Source: Agapanthus africanus (Eukaryota; Streptophyta; Magnoliopsida; Asparagales; Amaryllidaceae). From it: 64,000 nt of DNA. Position numbers and translations under genes: made by a program. The DNA lies in assembly GCA_030015575.1 (NCBI GenBank), contig CM057337.1, forward strand, positions 342,312,583 to 342,376,582. The letters are read 5' to 3'. Below the pieces are notes generated by a model. The model searched no databases, was not told where the DNA came from, and saw only the letters and a program-made list of their open reading frames with translations. Of this stretch, positions 50,085 to 62,062 are shown piece after piece. Position 1 is the first letter of the stretch. Each line of letters opens with the position of its first letter.

Positions 50085-50625
50085 GTTGCACTTGATATCG
50101 TTTTCGTTCTTTAGTTTCACATGTTTGTGATTTTACGGTTTTAAACAGTTGAGTTGGTTTTGTGCGTATGCATGCACACGATTTCGTTCCTGCACTCGGT
50201 ATAGTTTATATATGCTTGCAGTGCAGTGATACGCCTTTTGTGCACTTAGATGCACTGGACTTCGATTTTGATTGTGATACTCGATATTTGTTTTGTGCAC
50301 CTTGTGCACCTGATTGGATTTTGCGTTCGACGCTTGATATTGGATTTCGTGATTTCGTGCACGATGGATGCACCTGATTTGGATTTTCGCGCATGTTGGG
50401 CGCATGTTTTGAAGGGTGATTTTGGTGCTCACCAGATGCACTAAATCGAGATTTTTTTCGTGCATGTCAGATGCACCTGATTTTGCTGTCAGGCACACAT
50501 GTTGCCTACAACAGATGTTTCGTGCACACCCGATGCACTTAGATGTTGTTTCTGTGCGCATGTATGGCACATTCATGGATTTTGATTTCCGTGCGCACCA
50601 GACGCACGTAGTATTCATGTGCATA
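50085..50625 (+). repeat. Degenerate GTGCA/TGCAC tandem array, element E
   Basis: Units such as 'cgtgcatgtcagatgcacct' and 'cgtgcacacccgatgcactt' recur irregularly every 30-60 bp. It is shorter and more decayed than the array in B. Confidence 0.8.
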
Positions 50626-51030
50626 TTTTGGGATTGATTTCTTATAGAGCAGTACGTTTTTATGATATTGCTATGTGTTTTCGTACTGAGCGGGACTAGT
50701 CAGAGGACAGTACCTGAATATATTTTGCATGCATTTCCTTCAGATACTTACAGATATAGATTCGATATTTACATGTATAGTTTCGAGTTATATCATATTG
50801 GTTTGGCTTTGGATTTGGCATTGTTGTCTTCCCCACGACTCCGATGATTGCGGGATGCTTGATGGAGTATTGATTTGAGTTATATACTCATTTTTTTTTC
50901 AAGCGCATGCACTGCGCTACGATTTGTTTTATGTATTTACAGTTTCGGAGCCCCGACGACTTGATGGTTTTTCTTAGATGTTTTAGTATTTGGGAAAGTT
51001 TGAATTTAAATTCGGGGACCGAATTTCTTT

Positions 51031-51043
51031 AAGGGGGGAAGAT
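51031..51043 (+). other. Polypurine tract of element E
   Basis: AAGGGGGGAAGAT directly before the 3' LTR, preceded by the gypsy-type sequence GACCGAATTTCTTT. Confidence 0.93.
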
Positions 51044-54000
51044 TGAAGCGTTTTGAAAATCGTTTCGGTGAAATTTCGAAAAATCGGTAAAATAAAGGGG
51101 TTTTCTGTAAAAAGTCAAAATACAAATATCTTATTATAAAAATTAAATATACATATTCTAGCTATGTAATTGCTATTATTTGGTGTTTATTGAGCCGCTG
51201 GTGAAATTTCAAATTTTCTGAAAAAAATATTATTTTATTATTATTTTATTATTATTTTAAGTCGTCCCTAATACATTTAATTAGGGAAAATTACAAATTG
51301 GAATGAGTTGAAACAAATTTTGTGCATCATAAAACTTTAAATAAAAATTTATCATATGGTTTTTGGAACGAAATCATTTGCCAAAACGGTTTAGAAATTA
51401 TTGAAGAAAAAAGGCTTTTTTTTAGCGTAAATGGATGTTTGGGGTATTGTATTTATCATTTTTCATCACCCCACACACCCCCACTTACTTCTCCCCTTAG
51501 CTAAATTCAGCAGCCCCCATTTTTTTCCCCACTTGAATTTCAAAGGAAAAGAAATGAAAGAAAAGAAAAGAAAATGGATAAATTAGTTAGACTTTTGACC
51601 TTGAATTGACTTTGACTTTCTCCCCATTTTTCTCCACCTCCCTCTCTCTCCTCCCCCACTCATTTTCTGGCCAAAATCTGAACCCCAACAGCCCTTCATT
51701 CTTCATCTCCTCCTCTTTAAAAAAGTTCTTCAAAAATGCTTGAAAAATCCACAAAAAATCAAGAAAAAATCCAAATCAAAATCCACCTCCTACCCATTTT
51801 CCCTCATCTCCTTTAGCATGGATCTTGGTGAAAGGATTTCAAAATGGAGGTCTAGAATTCAAGTTTGATCATGGTTTGTGAGGTATAACTTTTGACCCAT
51901 TATTCATTTTTTTTGATTTAAATTCCTTAATGAAGCTAATTAGGTGTTAAATTGTGGGTTTAATTGAATGTTTGGAAATTCAATTGGGAATTTTGAATTG
52001 AAGCTAGGGTTTGAATTAAATTAGGTTCTTTATCATTAGCTTATGATTGTAATGAGGGGATTAACATGTAATTGAATGCAAAATCTAATTTGGTTACTAG
52101 TTGCTAATTTGTTAGTTTAAAAATGGTGATAATTATGCTAAATTGCTAACTAGGTTTTAGAAATTAAATAAAAACGTGGGATTAAAATCTAGTTAGGATT
52201 TTTAGCACATCATTAAGGTTTCCATGAGTGGTTTAACCATTTAATATACGCAAAACCAAGTTTAATTGTAAAATTGTGAATTTTACAATAAAAAGTGTTA
52301 AAATTGATATTTTTGCAATTTAGGATTTTGGAAATTATGCAAATTTATGTGATTAAATTATGGAAATGGTTTTTATGACTTATTTAAGTTATTTAATAAG
52401 TATTATGGCCGCTAGAATTGTTTAAACATCGAGTTTTGCACTAAAACGGGTAATTTTGCTTGCTAGTTTTTCGGAAAAACGGCTTTTAAAGTGAATTTGG
52501 GGTTTTTGTGAGTTTTAACCTAGTTTATATTAAAATTAGTGTGCGGGAATGTGCAAATGAGTGTGATTGGATTTTTCTCGATGGTTTGACCTTTGTACAT
52601 CGACATCGAGGGTTGGTTTGACTATTCTTGCATGCGTAGGCGATAGGTTTGGACCTATGCGTGATACGCGTGCCGATTTGATTTTCGTATGCCGTTTCGA
52701 TTTCGAATTTAGTTTTAATGCGATATGGTACGTTATGATATGTAGGTACTCCCATGTAGACTTCGAGACGACAAGCAAGCGCGTGGCGACGTCGGCACCG
52801 GCTAGCGAGGACCAGGTGAGTAGATTTATATCTACGGGGAGAAGTCGGGTGGATGGCGTATAGCACCCCCGCAGTCCGTGGTGGTGTATACGGATGCGTA
52901 TACACACCAACAATTATTATATGTTATTTGGGATTAATAATGATGCTTAGGATGGATATTGGTGTGTTGGATTACTTTAGTGTTGCGAACCCTAGGGTAG
53001 TGTTACACACACACATACACACATACATACTTGCATACATTCCTATTGATATGTGCTCATGGGATTCTTTATAGTTATGTGTTCACATGGGTATGGGACT
53101 ATGTGTTCACATACGGATTGAGGATGATACTTGGGATTGAGCTGAGTCGATGAGATTTGATTTGAGGCCGTGAGATCGGTGATATAGCAGGGTTCGTATC
53201 TTAGATACGACATGACGTTGTAGCGGGTCCTTGACGTAGTGTTTCACACACGTCCATGCATACGTAGGCGGTATCAGTATGGTACTAGACGTAGATCAGT
53301 ACCCCGATCATGATATTTGATAAAGAGGATACCGGGTGAATAGTATGATGAATGTGATATTGAACCGTACCCAAATTGGGATGCCGTACGACGGATTTAC
53401 GTACGAGCTATATTGATGATTGATCCGCACTCTTGACTTGGGATGCCTGATTATAGATATGGTATCGGATATGATATTATTGAGGCGGGATCACCGACTA
53501 TACATATACAGGTATGTATATGTATCGACTCAGATGATAGGCGGTTTCCTTACCTGTAGTTCAGCTTGTTAGTTCAGCCGTATAGTTTAGTGTAGTTGTT
53601 AGATTAGATTAGACTTCTTACCTATTTCAAAAACTAACGAATCGTGGGCATTTTTAAAGACAGCTCAAGGGAATCTACGGATATTTCAAAAACGACGTAT
53701 ATTTTCATAAAAACACTGTAGCCCCTATTTTCAAAATCCCATGATTCGTGTTATTTCAAAAGGCACCATTTGTAAAACTTATATTACATTATTGCAGATT
53801 AGTTATCGTTGTGTCTAGTATTCAGCTCCCGCACATTATTGTTGTTCGCTCTGCCTCGCATATTTATTTTGCTGCATATTCCATTATTGATATCATGTTG
53901 TTAGGACACCAGCACCATTACCGATGATGCGTATGTACCACGTACACCTACTTGCCGGCTCACACACATCTTCATCGGTAATTGCCATGTCACGTACACT

Positions 54001-55536
54001 TTAGAGAATATAATTGCTTGACTTAGATTGTTAGCTACTAGTGTTGACATGATATTAGTGTACTTCCCTTATATGTCATATTAGACATTGTAGTTATTAC
54101 CTACCACTTCATGCATACTGTTATTCAGTTGTTCATGCCTAGTTCATTATCATTGACATATGCACTTGTGATGATTTCTTGAGATTTATGATATTTCTGG
54201 ATTTCGGGGAAATCCGCAAAATTTACAACTTATGATCTTTTAAAATATAAAATGTTGCGGTTTTCTAGTGATGTAAAGTGTCGTCCACCATGAGTTTTCT
54301 GTGGTTTTGGAGATCCGTGTCGAGGAGTGGAGGAACCGTCACGGGTACATGGTGGGCCCGGTATGGTACCCCGGGGCAAGAGGAATATGGTGTTGACGTT
54401 GAGCCTGGCTGGAGAGCACTACCTACCGGTGATATTACCCGACATGTCGTATATCCGGAGGATACCGTCGTAGTCTTGAGATGGATGGTAGGGGCCGGTC
54501 TGGACTGACGGCGCCCTAGATATTGAGATTGAGACATTGATATTTCGAGACATTGAGATTTATGTTTTGTGTCGATGCTAGACACTGTTGATACTGATTT
54601 CATTTATGATACCTCAATTTAAAAATACAAAGGAAATCTCACTAATTTATGAAAACAGTTCTTCATTTACATGTATTCTGTTTTCATGCATTCATACCTC
54701 ATTCATATGATATATTGCTACCTGAGGCACTGACACGGGCACATGAGATTACACTCGGGTTAGATATTTACCCTAGCCTTGTTATAGGCTACGTGTTATT
54801 CCTATATTTGAGGACATATTATGATCATTGACCTAGGATTGCGTTATTTATGCGATTTCTGTGCGTAGATGTTTTTTCTATTCACGAGTTGGCAACTCAC
54901 CCCCGTTGTGCCCCAGTTTCTTGCAGGTTTTGCAGTACAGGTTTCATTACGGCTTTGCGGGCTCAGTTTCATTCGGGTGACTTGCTAGTAGGTGGGTTTT
55001 TCTTGTATCGTACCCATCATATTACCTTGTATAATATTATTCAGTTGTATCTAGTAAATTCCATCAACCAAACATGTATTTATTGAGATAGAGACCAGTG
55101 TTGTTTATTCTTTCGACCTTAGAGTCGCTCGTTATATATTTGGTGGTTTTGAGTTTCCTTTTGAGTTTTGATCCTCGCCGTTGGCGTTGTATATTATATT
55201 GCTTGTGTGGTTGTGACCGTCGATTGACGAAAAGCTAGCTCCCGCTTGGGGATGCCTTTTTCTTGATTTCGTATACTATTCATGTTGTATCCCGTTTGGG
55301 GGCCAGTATTTACAAAGGAGACTCTGCCGAAATTTTTAGTAAATTTTTGATGTTTTTAAAAACCGCATAATTCGGCTTATGCTATTGAAACTACTTGCTT
55401 TAAGTTGGTTTTTCCTGCACTCTACTACTGTTTTTTTGGTTTGGATTTCTGGGTTTTCGGTTTACTTAGATTACGTACGCCTCGAGACGTTCGTAGTTTA
55501 AGTGCCGGTCATGTTCCATACTTTCGGATCGTGACA
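51044..55536 (+). repeat. Element E 3' LTR
   Basis: A 4493-bp LTR, about 99% identical by eye to the 5' LTR. Differences include the second position (TGAAGCG against TGTAGCG) and an extra TTATTATTTTA-type unit near 51250. It ends GTGACA before ATGAT. Confidence 0.95.
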
Positions 55537-56929
55537 ATGATACAAACATGTACACTTGCATATATCACATATAAACAATGTGCACAATCTAATGAGAAAA
55601 TCAATCTTAAGTGAACCAATACTAGTTAATGTAAAGTAATATATCAAATATATAATTATATATTAAATTATTAAATCAACTCTTGATTTAATAATCCGGC
55701 TATAACCGACTAATATCAAAAAGTAACAACTTATCGAATCAACACTTGATCCGATAAACCCGCTATATCGCATACAACCGATCAATGTCACAAATCGCGA
55801 GAATAGAATACGGTATCTCGTATCGTATCAATCTCGGTCCCGCACATATCACATATACGCTCCTACTCCGTTTCGCTTGAACCAGGAAACCCCTGTGTAG
55901 GACCCTAAAAACTCGTCAATACGCCGGCAGTAGGTGGTGATCATATCAATCACCCACAAGCCGCAAGCAGTCTGCTAAACGTAACGGCCACCCGGGTATT
56001 GAGCGATCAGAAGATCAACGAGCAAGCCTGCTCACTCTCATGTGAATCCAATCGGTAACACTTACCGCACAGTCCGGTCTATCCGTCTGATATGTCGCAT
56101 ATCTCGCCTAGGGATGGTAAACGTCAGACCCCAGTAGCTTGATAAGTCATGCCGATGTAAGGTCCACAACAAGCGTGAAACTACTGATAACGCTTACCAA
56201 TAAATCACTGCAACCCTGGCCAGGGATTTCCAGTTATGGCCAGTCGAGCATAGCGCAACATCAACCCCCAATACCGGGAGAGACGAATCCCCTCCTATCG
56301 CTCATTGCCTCTAAGTGAATCGGGACTGTACCCAAAAACCACCTGTTTGCACGACTCAGTAGAGCCGTGGTAGGGTGGAAATCAAAGCACAGTAGGAGAC
56401 ACACAAGACTCTATGACGATCTCGGGTCAACAGACTAAGCTGTACCAGTGTCACCAGAGAACTGCCATCTGACGTGAGGTATAACACCATCTAGGAGTTC
56501 TCGGCGAGTCCGTTCAGTGTACCCAGTCTCCACTGAGCACCCGCATACCGTCTCTGATGTCAAACACCAATGGATATGGGATCATCCATAGCCCATCACA
56601 TGGGTCGAGAAGATATACGCTAGTCTACTCTGGAAAATCGATGCCCCGTCTCGATATTCCCACGACTAGGAACATTGAAGGATGTACTCATGGACTACCC
56701 AGGCCCCACTAGTATGATCTGCATCATAGTCCTGGAAGTCGAGCACACATCTTAAGGGCTTTATCAATATGTAATAGAGAGACGGCAAGTATACATGTTA
56801 AGATAAAGAGCAACCAGATAGCGTACTATCATGTCGAGCAAGAAAGTCCTACCTATATATGTCCCAGCATCCACTACAATATACATCCTATGTACAGTAA
56901 TGGCCTCTAGGGCATACATATCACTAACA
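55537..56929 (-). repeat. Element J left LTR, segment 3
   Basis: The rest of J's LTR after E, matching 63672 onward and F's LTR, ending CACTAACA at 56929. The first five bases are E's ATGAT duplication. Confidence 0.93.
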
Positions 56930-56941
56930 ATCTCCCACTTG
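56930..56941 (-). other. Polypurine tract of element J
   Basis: On the minus strand AAGTGGGAGAT precedes the LTR start TGTTAGTG. It matches H. Confidence 0.92.
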
Positions 56942-56945
56942 AACT

Positions 56946-59728
56946 AGGGTCATCTGTAGCAGTGGTTGCAGTATCTCATACTCAACCATCCCATAAAAGT
57001 CTCTCTCTGGAAAAAGGCCTTTGTGAGTGGATCCGTCGTGTTGTCCTTTGAGTCTTCTCTCCTAACCTTGATCACCCTGGAGATCATCTATCTCCATGAT
57101 CAGGTGATGCTGCCTCAGAATATGTCTGGGTCACTGATGGGACCGGGGTTCCTGGGCCTAAGCCTCACTTCCATTGTCACACAATGGTAGGAACCTAGTT
57201 CATCTCATGAACAAATATACACCCAAACTGCCTCTTTGGTAGTATCTTTGATAGCGATGTCACCAGCCCTTATCGTCTAGTTTGCCACGGTTTCTCATCT
57301 TGGAACTCTTCCAATATACCATCCCTCTACTGAGGGTAAAGACAATGCCTGCGACTGACATTCAGTCGTCCTTATCACCCTGGAACATTTCCAGTGATTC
57401 TCCCCAGGATCCATTGATACCATCTTACTACACCTAGTGAGAATCCTAACATCCATTTAGATCTATCTCATAGATCCAAAACCCAGGATTTAGGAGGTAT
57501 CACCTTTATCCTATTTGGAGAATCCTTGTGATAAGAGGAGATTGACCGTGCGTAGCATCGGAAACTCTTTTCCTATCAAGAGTATGTTGTCCACGTACTA
57601 TACGAGGATGACCACCTTACTCTCTACTACCTTTTTGTATATACAAGGTTCATCTACCATTTTGATGAAGTCAAACTCTTTGACTACCACATCAAAACAG
57701 ACGTTCCAACTCCGCGATGCCTGCTTTATCCTGTAAAGCAACTTGCATATGTTTTCGCTGCTCCCACTGTCTACGAAGCCCTCTGGCTGTGTACTTATAT
57801 ACGCTCTCTTCTAAATCAATATTTAGAAAAGCAGTCATGACACCCAACCACCAGATATCGTAATCATGGTATGTAGCAATGGCAAGTAAGATTCGGATGG
57901 ACTTAAGCACAGCCACTGGAAAAGGTTTCATCATTATCCACGCCTGGTCGATAATGAAAACCATTAACAAGTCTAGCTTTGAAAGTCTCAACTTTTCCAT
58001 ATGCACCAAGTAATCTTCTCAAGATATACTTGCTCCTGATGGGGATTTAACCCTTCAGATATAGCAGCCAAAGTCCATACTTTGTTGGTGTACATGGATT
58101 CCATCTCAGATCGCTAAGCATCCAGCCATTCTTACAGAGTCCTCACTCTTGATGGCCTGCTCGAAACTAGTTGGGTCATCATCTCATGATGCAATCCTCG
58201 CTCCCACTGTCATCGAGAAACCGAAGTATCTCTCAGGCGGATGAGGAACCCTACTAGATCGGCGGAGAGGCTGAGGTTCGTCGGAGGCTATTGAATCCTT
58301 TGGTTTTATCAAATCATCAGTTGTAGTTTGTATAACTGGAAATCCTTCCAGTTCTACAGAACTGACCTTGCCTCGAGCTTGTCCGAATTTTGCTTTTGAC
58401 ATAGGCCGGACAACCCAAATCTTAACTTGCTTAAGATATAAGCTCTTCCCATACCATATCTCCTATGGAGTGGTAGGCAATGATCTGATTCGAACCTAAT
58501 TCAATATGTATACAGCTTCTTAAGTGCATAACCCCCAAAAGGAAACAGGTAACTCAGTAGTACTCATCATAGAGCGCACCATATCATATAGGGTGTGATT
58601 GCTCCACCCCGATACACCGATGTGCTGTGGTGTATACGGAGGAGTAATGCTGAGAGAGAATCTCATTCTCCTTTAGAATAATCCAGGAATCCCGTGCTCA
58701 AGTATTCTCCTCCCTGATCACATTAAAGGACATAATACTTATACCCGTTTTTGGTTCTCTACTTCTTGCTTATATTCGGTGATTATCTCAAAAGTTTCGG
58801 ACTTGTGTTTCAACAGGAACATATGTCTGAATATAGAGAGATCATCAGTGAATGTAATGAAGTACAAAGAACCGGTCGTGGCACATGTAGACTGGGGACC
58901 TTTATACATCACTATGTATCAGTCCCAAGAGTTCGCTAACTCTTTCTCTGTTTCCAGTAAACGGAGCTATGGTCATCTTATCTTTGTGACATGACTGGCA
59001 AGTTTCATAAGATGTAAATTTAAACTGATTTAAATATGCATCTAAATGTAACTTAGCTAGTCGGGTCGCATTGATATGACCTAGTCTACAATGCCTCAAG
59101 AAGAATTCGTTCATTTCTGAATTTTTCCTCTTGTGTGTGTTCTGTATACTAAGAACTGTAGTTTGATTTAGAATGTATATGCTTTTAGATAACGTGCCTG
59201 AACCGATCAACTCTTGATATAGGATATGTACAAAACATTATCCAACAATACAAAATTATATCCTTCTTTAATAAATAAAGAGACTGATATGATGTTGTAT
59301 ATCAGGTTCGGTATCTAATAACATTCGTTCAGAATCAATGTATTTGGAAATACAGGGTGATAGTGACCGACAGACTTGGCTGCAACACTTGTACCATTTT
59401 CTGTCTGATGAAACTTATCACCCGTTCTCAGTTCTCTACCTTTCTTTAGCCCATGTAACAGATTACATATGCGGGATCCTGATCCGGTATCTAATACCCA
59501 GGACGTAGAGGATACAGAGAAACAGTTCTTTGTAATGAACACATCCGAAGAAGATGCATCACCATGCACTTTCTTCGTTTGGGCGGCACGGGAAATCTGG
59601 TATTCCCCTAATTCCTGCTCCATCTTATAACAATTATAAGTTGGAGCGGGACTAACGTTCCCCAGCTCAGTATAACAAGCGGGTTCGGTCAATACATCCA
59701 TATTATTATCTTGATTAAGGCGTGACAT
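56946..59728 (-). pseudogene. Element J pol relic (Ty1/copia): protease, integrase, RT, RNase H
   Basis: The best-preserved pol in the window. It starts at ATG 59726-59728 (MSRLNQDNN…), nine bases after a CAG that ends a pyrimidine tract. Only about 78 residues precede the protease motif SWVLDTGSGSRIC (DTGS codons 59480-59491), so gag is absent from this frame. The pre-integrase HHCC domain is open at 58902-59210 (HCRLGH, then CQSC). Integrase core with YFITFTDD, SDQGGEYLS and KENEILSQ lies between about 58480 and 58880, in shifting frames. The linker RRSSRVPHPPERYFGF is at 58217-58270. RT includes SIRILLAIATYHD and TAFLNIDLEESVYK (57692-58009), and its YVDD is YVDN (57586-57597). RNase H ends with TDPLTKAFF near 56990-57030. 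Several stops and frameshifts make it inactive. Confidence 0.9.
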
Positions 59729-60179
59729 GGTCGCTACCTGGAGAGAGAGAGAAGAAAACACTCTGCGTGCGCTCTTACAAGATTAGATTGGTTATATATT
59801 TTATCTAATCAAGATGGCTCCCACTGTTTCTATCAAATCTTCCTTCAAACCTTAAAAGGAAAGACTAGTCGGGATTAATTACACTCTACAAGTTCGACAA
59901 TCTTTCAGCCAGGCCAGTGCCGGTACTTTGAGGGAGGTTCCCCGTGCTTTCGCACGGACCTAATTAAAATAAACCTCGTTTTCCCAGGGGCATAACCCCA
60001 TTGACACCTTTCTAGACACCTACTTGATCGGCTAATTGTAAAGTGCAAAACTCTCCCAGGAGTAACAATTACTCGCAGTGGGTATCAGAATCCAACTATC
60101 ATATAGAAGGTATGCAATCTCATTGCAAATTTCAACACTTGAAACTCCCGATAAAGGTTTTTACCCCTAGCACTTATGA

Positions 60180-60372
60180 CCTTAACTATGGTCAACAAAT
60201 CATAAGTACTAGTCAAGTTCTACCCGTCATTTCGTGATTAATTAGACCCACCCACATGATCCTTAACTAAGGTCAACAAAGGCACGCGACTGTCCTAACT
60301 AATCGCATCATATGTGGTGTAGGAAGACATCACTTAGCTACCGTACACTGTGCCTTGACTATGGTCAACAAA
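60180..60372 (-). repeat. Triple 20-nt leader motif, element J
   Basis: CCTTAACTATGGTCAACAAA (60180-60199), CCTTAACTAAGGTCAACAAA (60261-60280) and CCTTGACTATGGTCAACAAA (60353-60372). Confidence 0.92.
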
Positions 60373-62062
60373 CACAGCACGAATACTAAGTACTCTACTT
60401 CCTAAAATGACGGAGGGTTGCGGATGGTTTTTAAGAAAACCTTTAACGCTTTGAACTTGATCTCGTTGCGGAATCAAATGGTTTTTAAATGGAGTGTTTT
60501 TTAGGCTTTTCTAGTTTTGCTAAAGGGGTCACTCCCGGTGAAGGGATCGTCGGCCCTTTCCTCATCGAAGAAGGTGCGGGATATATCATATATACCACTG
60601 TGCAAAGCAAAAACTATAGAAGCAATCAAAAGACAAACCGAAGGTTGTAGCATCTGCTAGTTATCGCTAATGAGGTCACTCCCGGTGAAGGGATCGTCGG
60701 CTCTTTCCTTATCGAATAAGGTGCTGGATGTTCTACAAGGAACACCGCTATGCAAAGCAACAAGTAGAGCTACCTAATTTTTGAAATTCGATTCCACAAT
60801 ATCTTTTAGGTTTATTTTCTTTCATTAATCTCATTAATGAATGTCCCATCATTTAAGTCCGCCTAAACATCACAGATAAATACAACGTACGCTTATGCCA
60901 CCCGCATTCGCCTTGATGTCCCGTCTGCACCGTTAGGTTAGGTAACTAACGGCAGAGCGGGGCAGGGCTAGCGCGGGTGTAAAACATAAGCAACGTCTAT
61001 ATAATATATCATATATACTATATACAGTATCAATCTGAACATATCACATGATCACATCACTAATAACACAGCAGAAAATATCATATGAAATATTGGATAT
61101 ATTAGGACGTCCGTGTTTTATTTTGAGCCTGTATAAAACACGGATTCCATGGTCGTGATGAATAGCCAATCCCACACCCCTAGACCCCTACAAGAGCGGC
61201 AAGCAACCTACCAATTCTAGAGTTAGGAGACCCGGACTCGACTCCTCGAGATGGTCTCCCACTGGACCCTAGAACCCGGTTACTTATGCTCCCCTCCTTG
61301 GGTCTATCCTAATGCGGAAAAGTAAATAATATACAATGGCGACATCATCCTCAACCCGGAAGTGCCCCAATAAAAGAATATTACATACAAGTAATTTTAC
61401 ATGAATGAAAAAGGAAAAACACTCATCTCACATAAAAAAAACCCGGCTATTCAAACACGACGATCCAATATAACATATCCAGCAACACATAACATCACAT
61501 GTCATCAACGTAAGTAAATATGCCCATCCCAATTGTCGTTGACATATAGCAACGAAACCGGCGATATCACATATTACACTTACGGTCGCAGAAAAGAAAG
61601 TGTAAAACTACAACAGTTGGAATCCGCAAACTCTTTAGACATCGCATGCCTAACAATTACAAACCCCGCATTTTAGTCTCAATATCGAAAACAGTTTTCA
61701 ATATCAAGTCGGGCAATTCAACAAGATTCCCGACATACTGATCAAATGCTCGTCGCAAACTTTAGTAGACGGCCGCATCCCCGAATGCCGTCGACGAAGT
61801 GCACTAAGGCGGAACACCGCTGCCGCGAGCACCCGAACAGATGCTTTTGGCGACGGGGTTCTCCTACAGTCACTTGGTCGGGGCTATGGGGCGTAGCTAT
61901 CTATTAAGTTTACCCGGCGAGTATCCGCGTACGCAACGTGATTGCGACGGACTTTCGATCACATCAAAATTCCGTGGCAACCGATCAAGTGAGACTAAAC
62001 TGCTAGATTTATAACATTCAAATTAGTTATCTCATAACTACTTGTGGATTCCAAATATTATA

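Larger units (their letters stand above)
43816..55536 (+). mobile_element. Element E: complete LARD-type gypsy-like retrotransposon, TSD ATGAT
   Basis: An 11.7 kb element with LTRs 43816-48298 (4483 bp) and 51044-55536 (4493 bp), target duplication ATGAT on both sides, a primer site at 48303-48314 and a purine tract at 51031-51043. The interior is only 2745 bp and encodes nothing recognisable, so the element is non-autonomous. The sequence before the 3' LTR (CGGGGACCGAATTTC, then AAGGGGGGAAGAT) is the typical 3' end of plant Ty3/gypsy elements, perhaps Del/Tekay-like. I count about 40 substitutions between the LTRs (about 1%), so the insertion is recent and the youngest of those measurable here. 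Confidence 0.95.
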
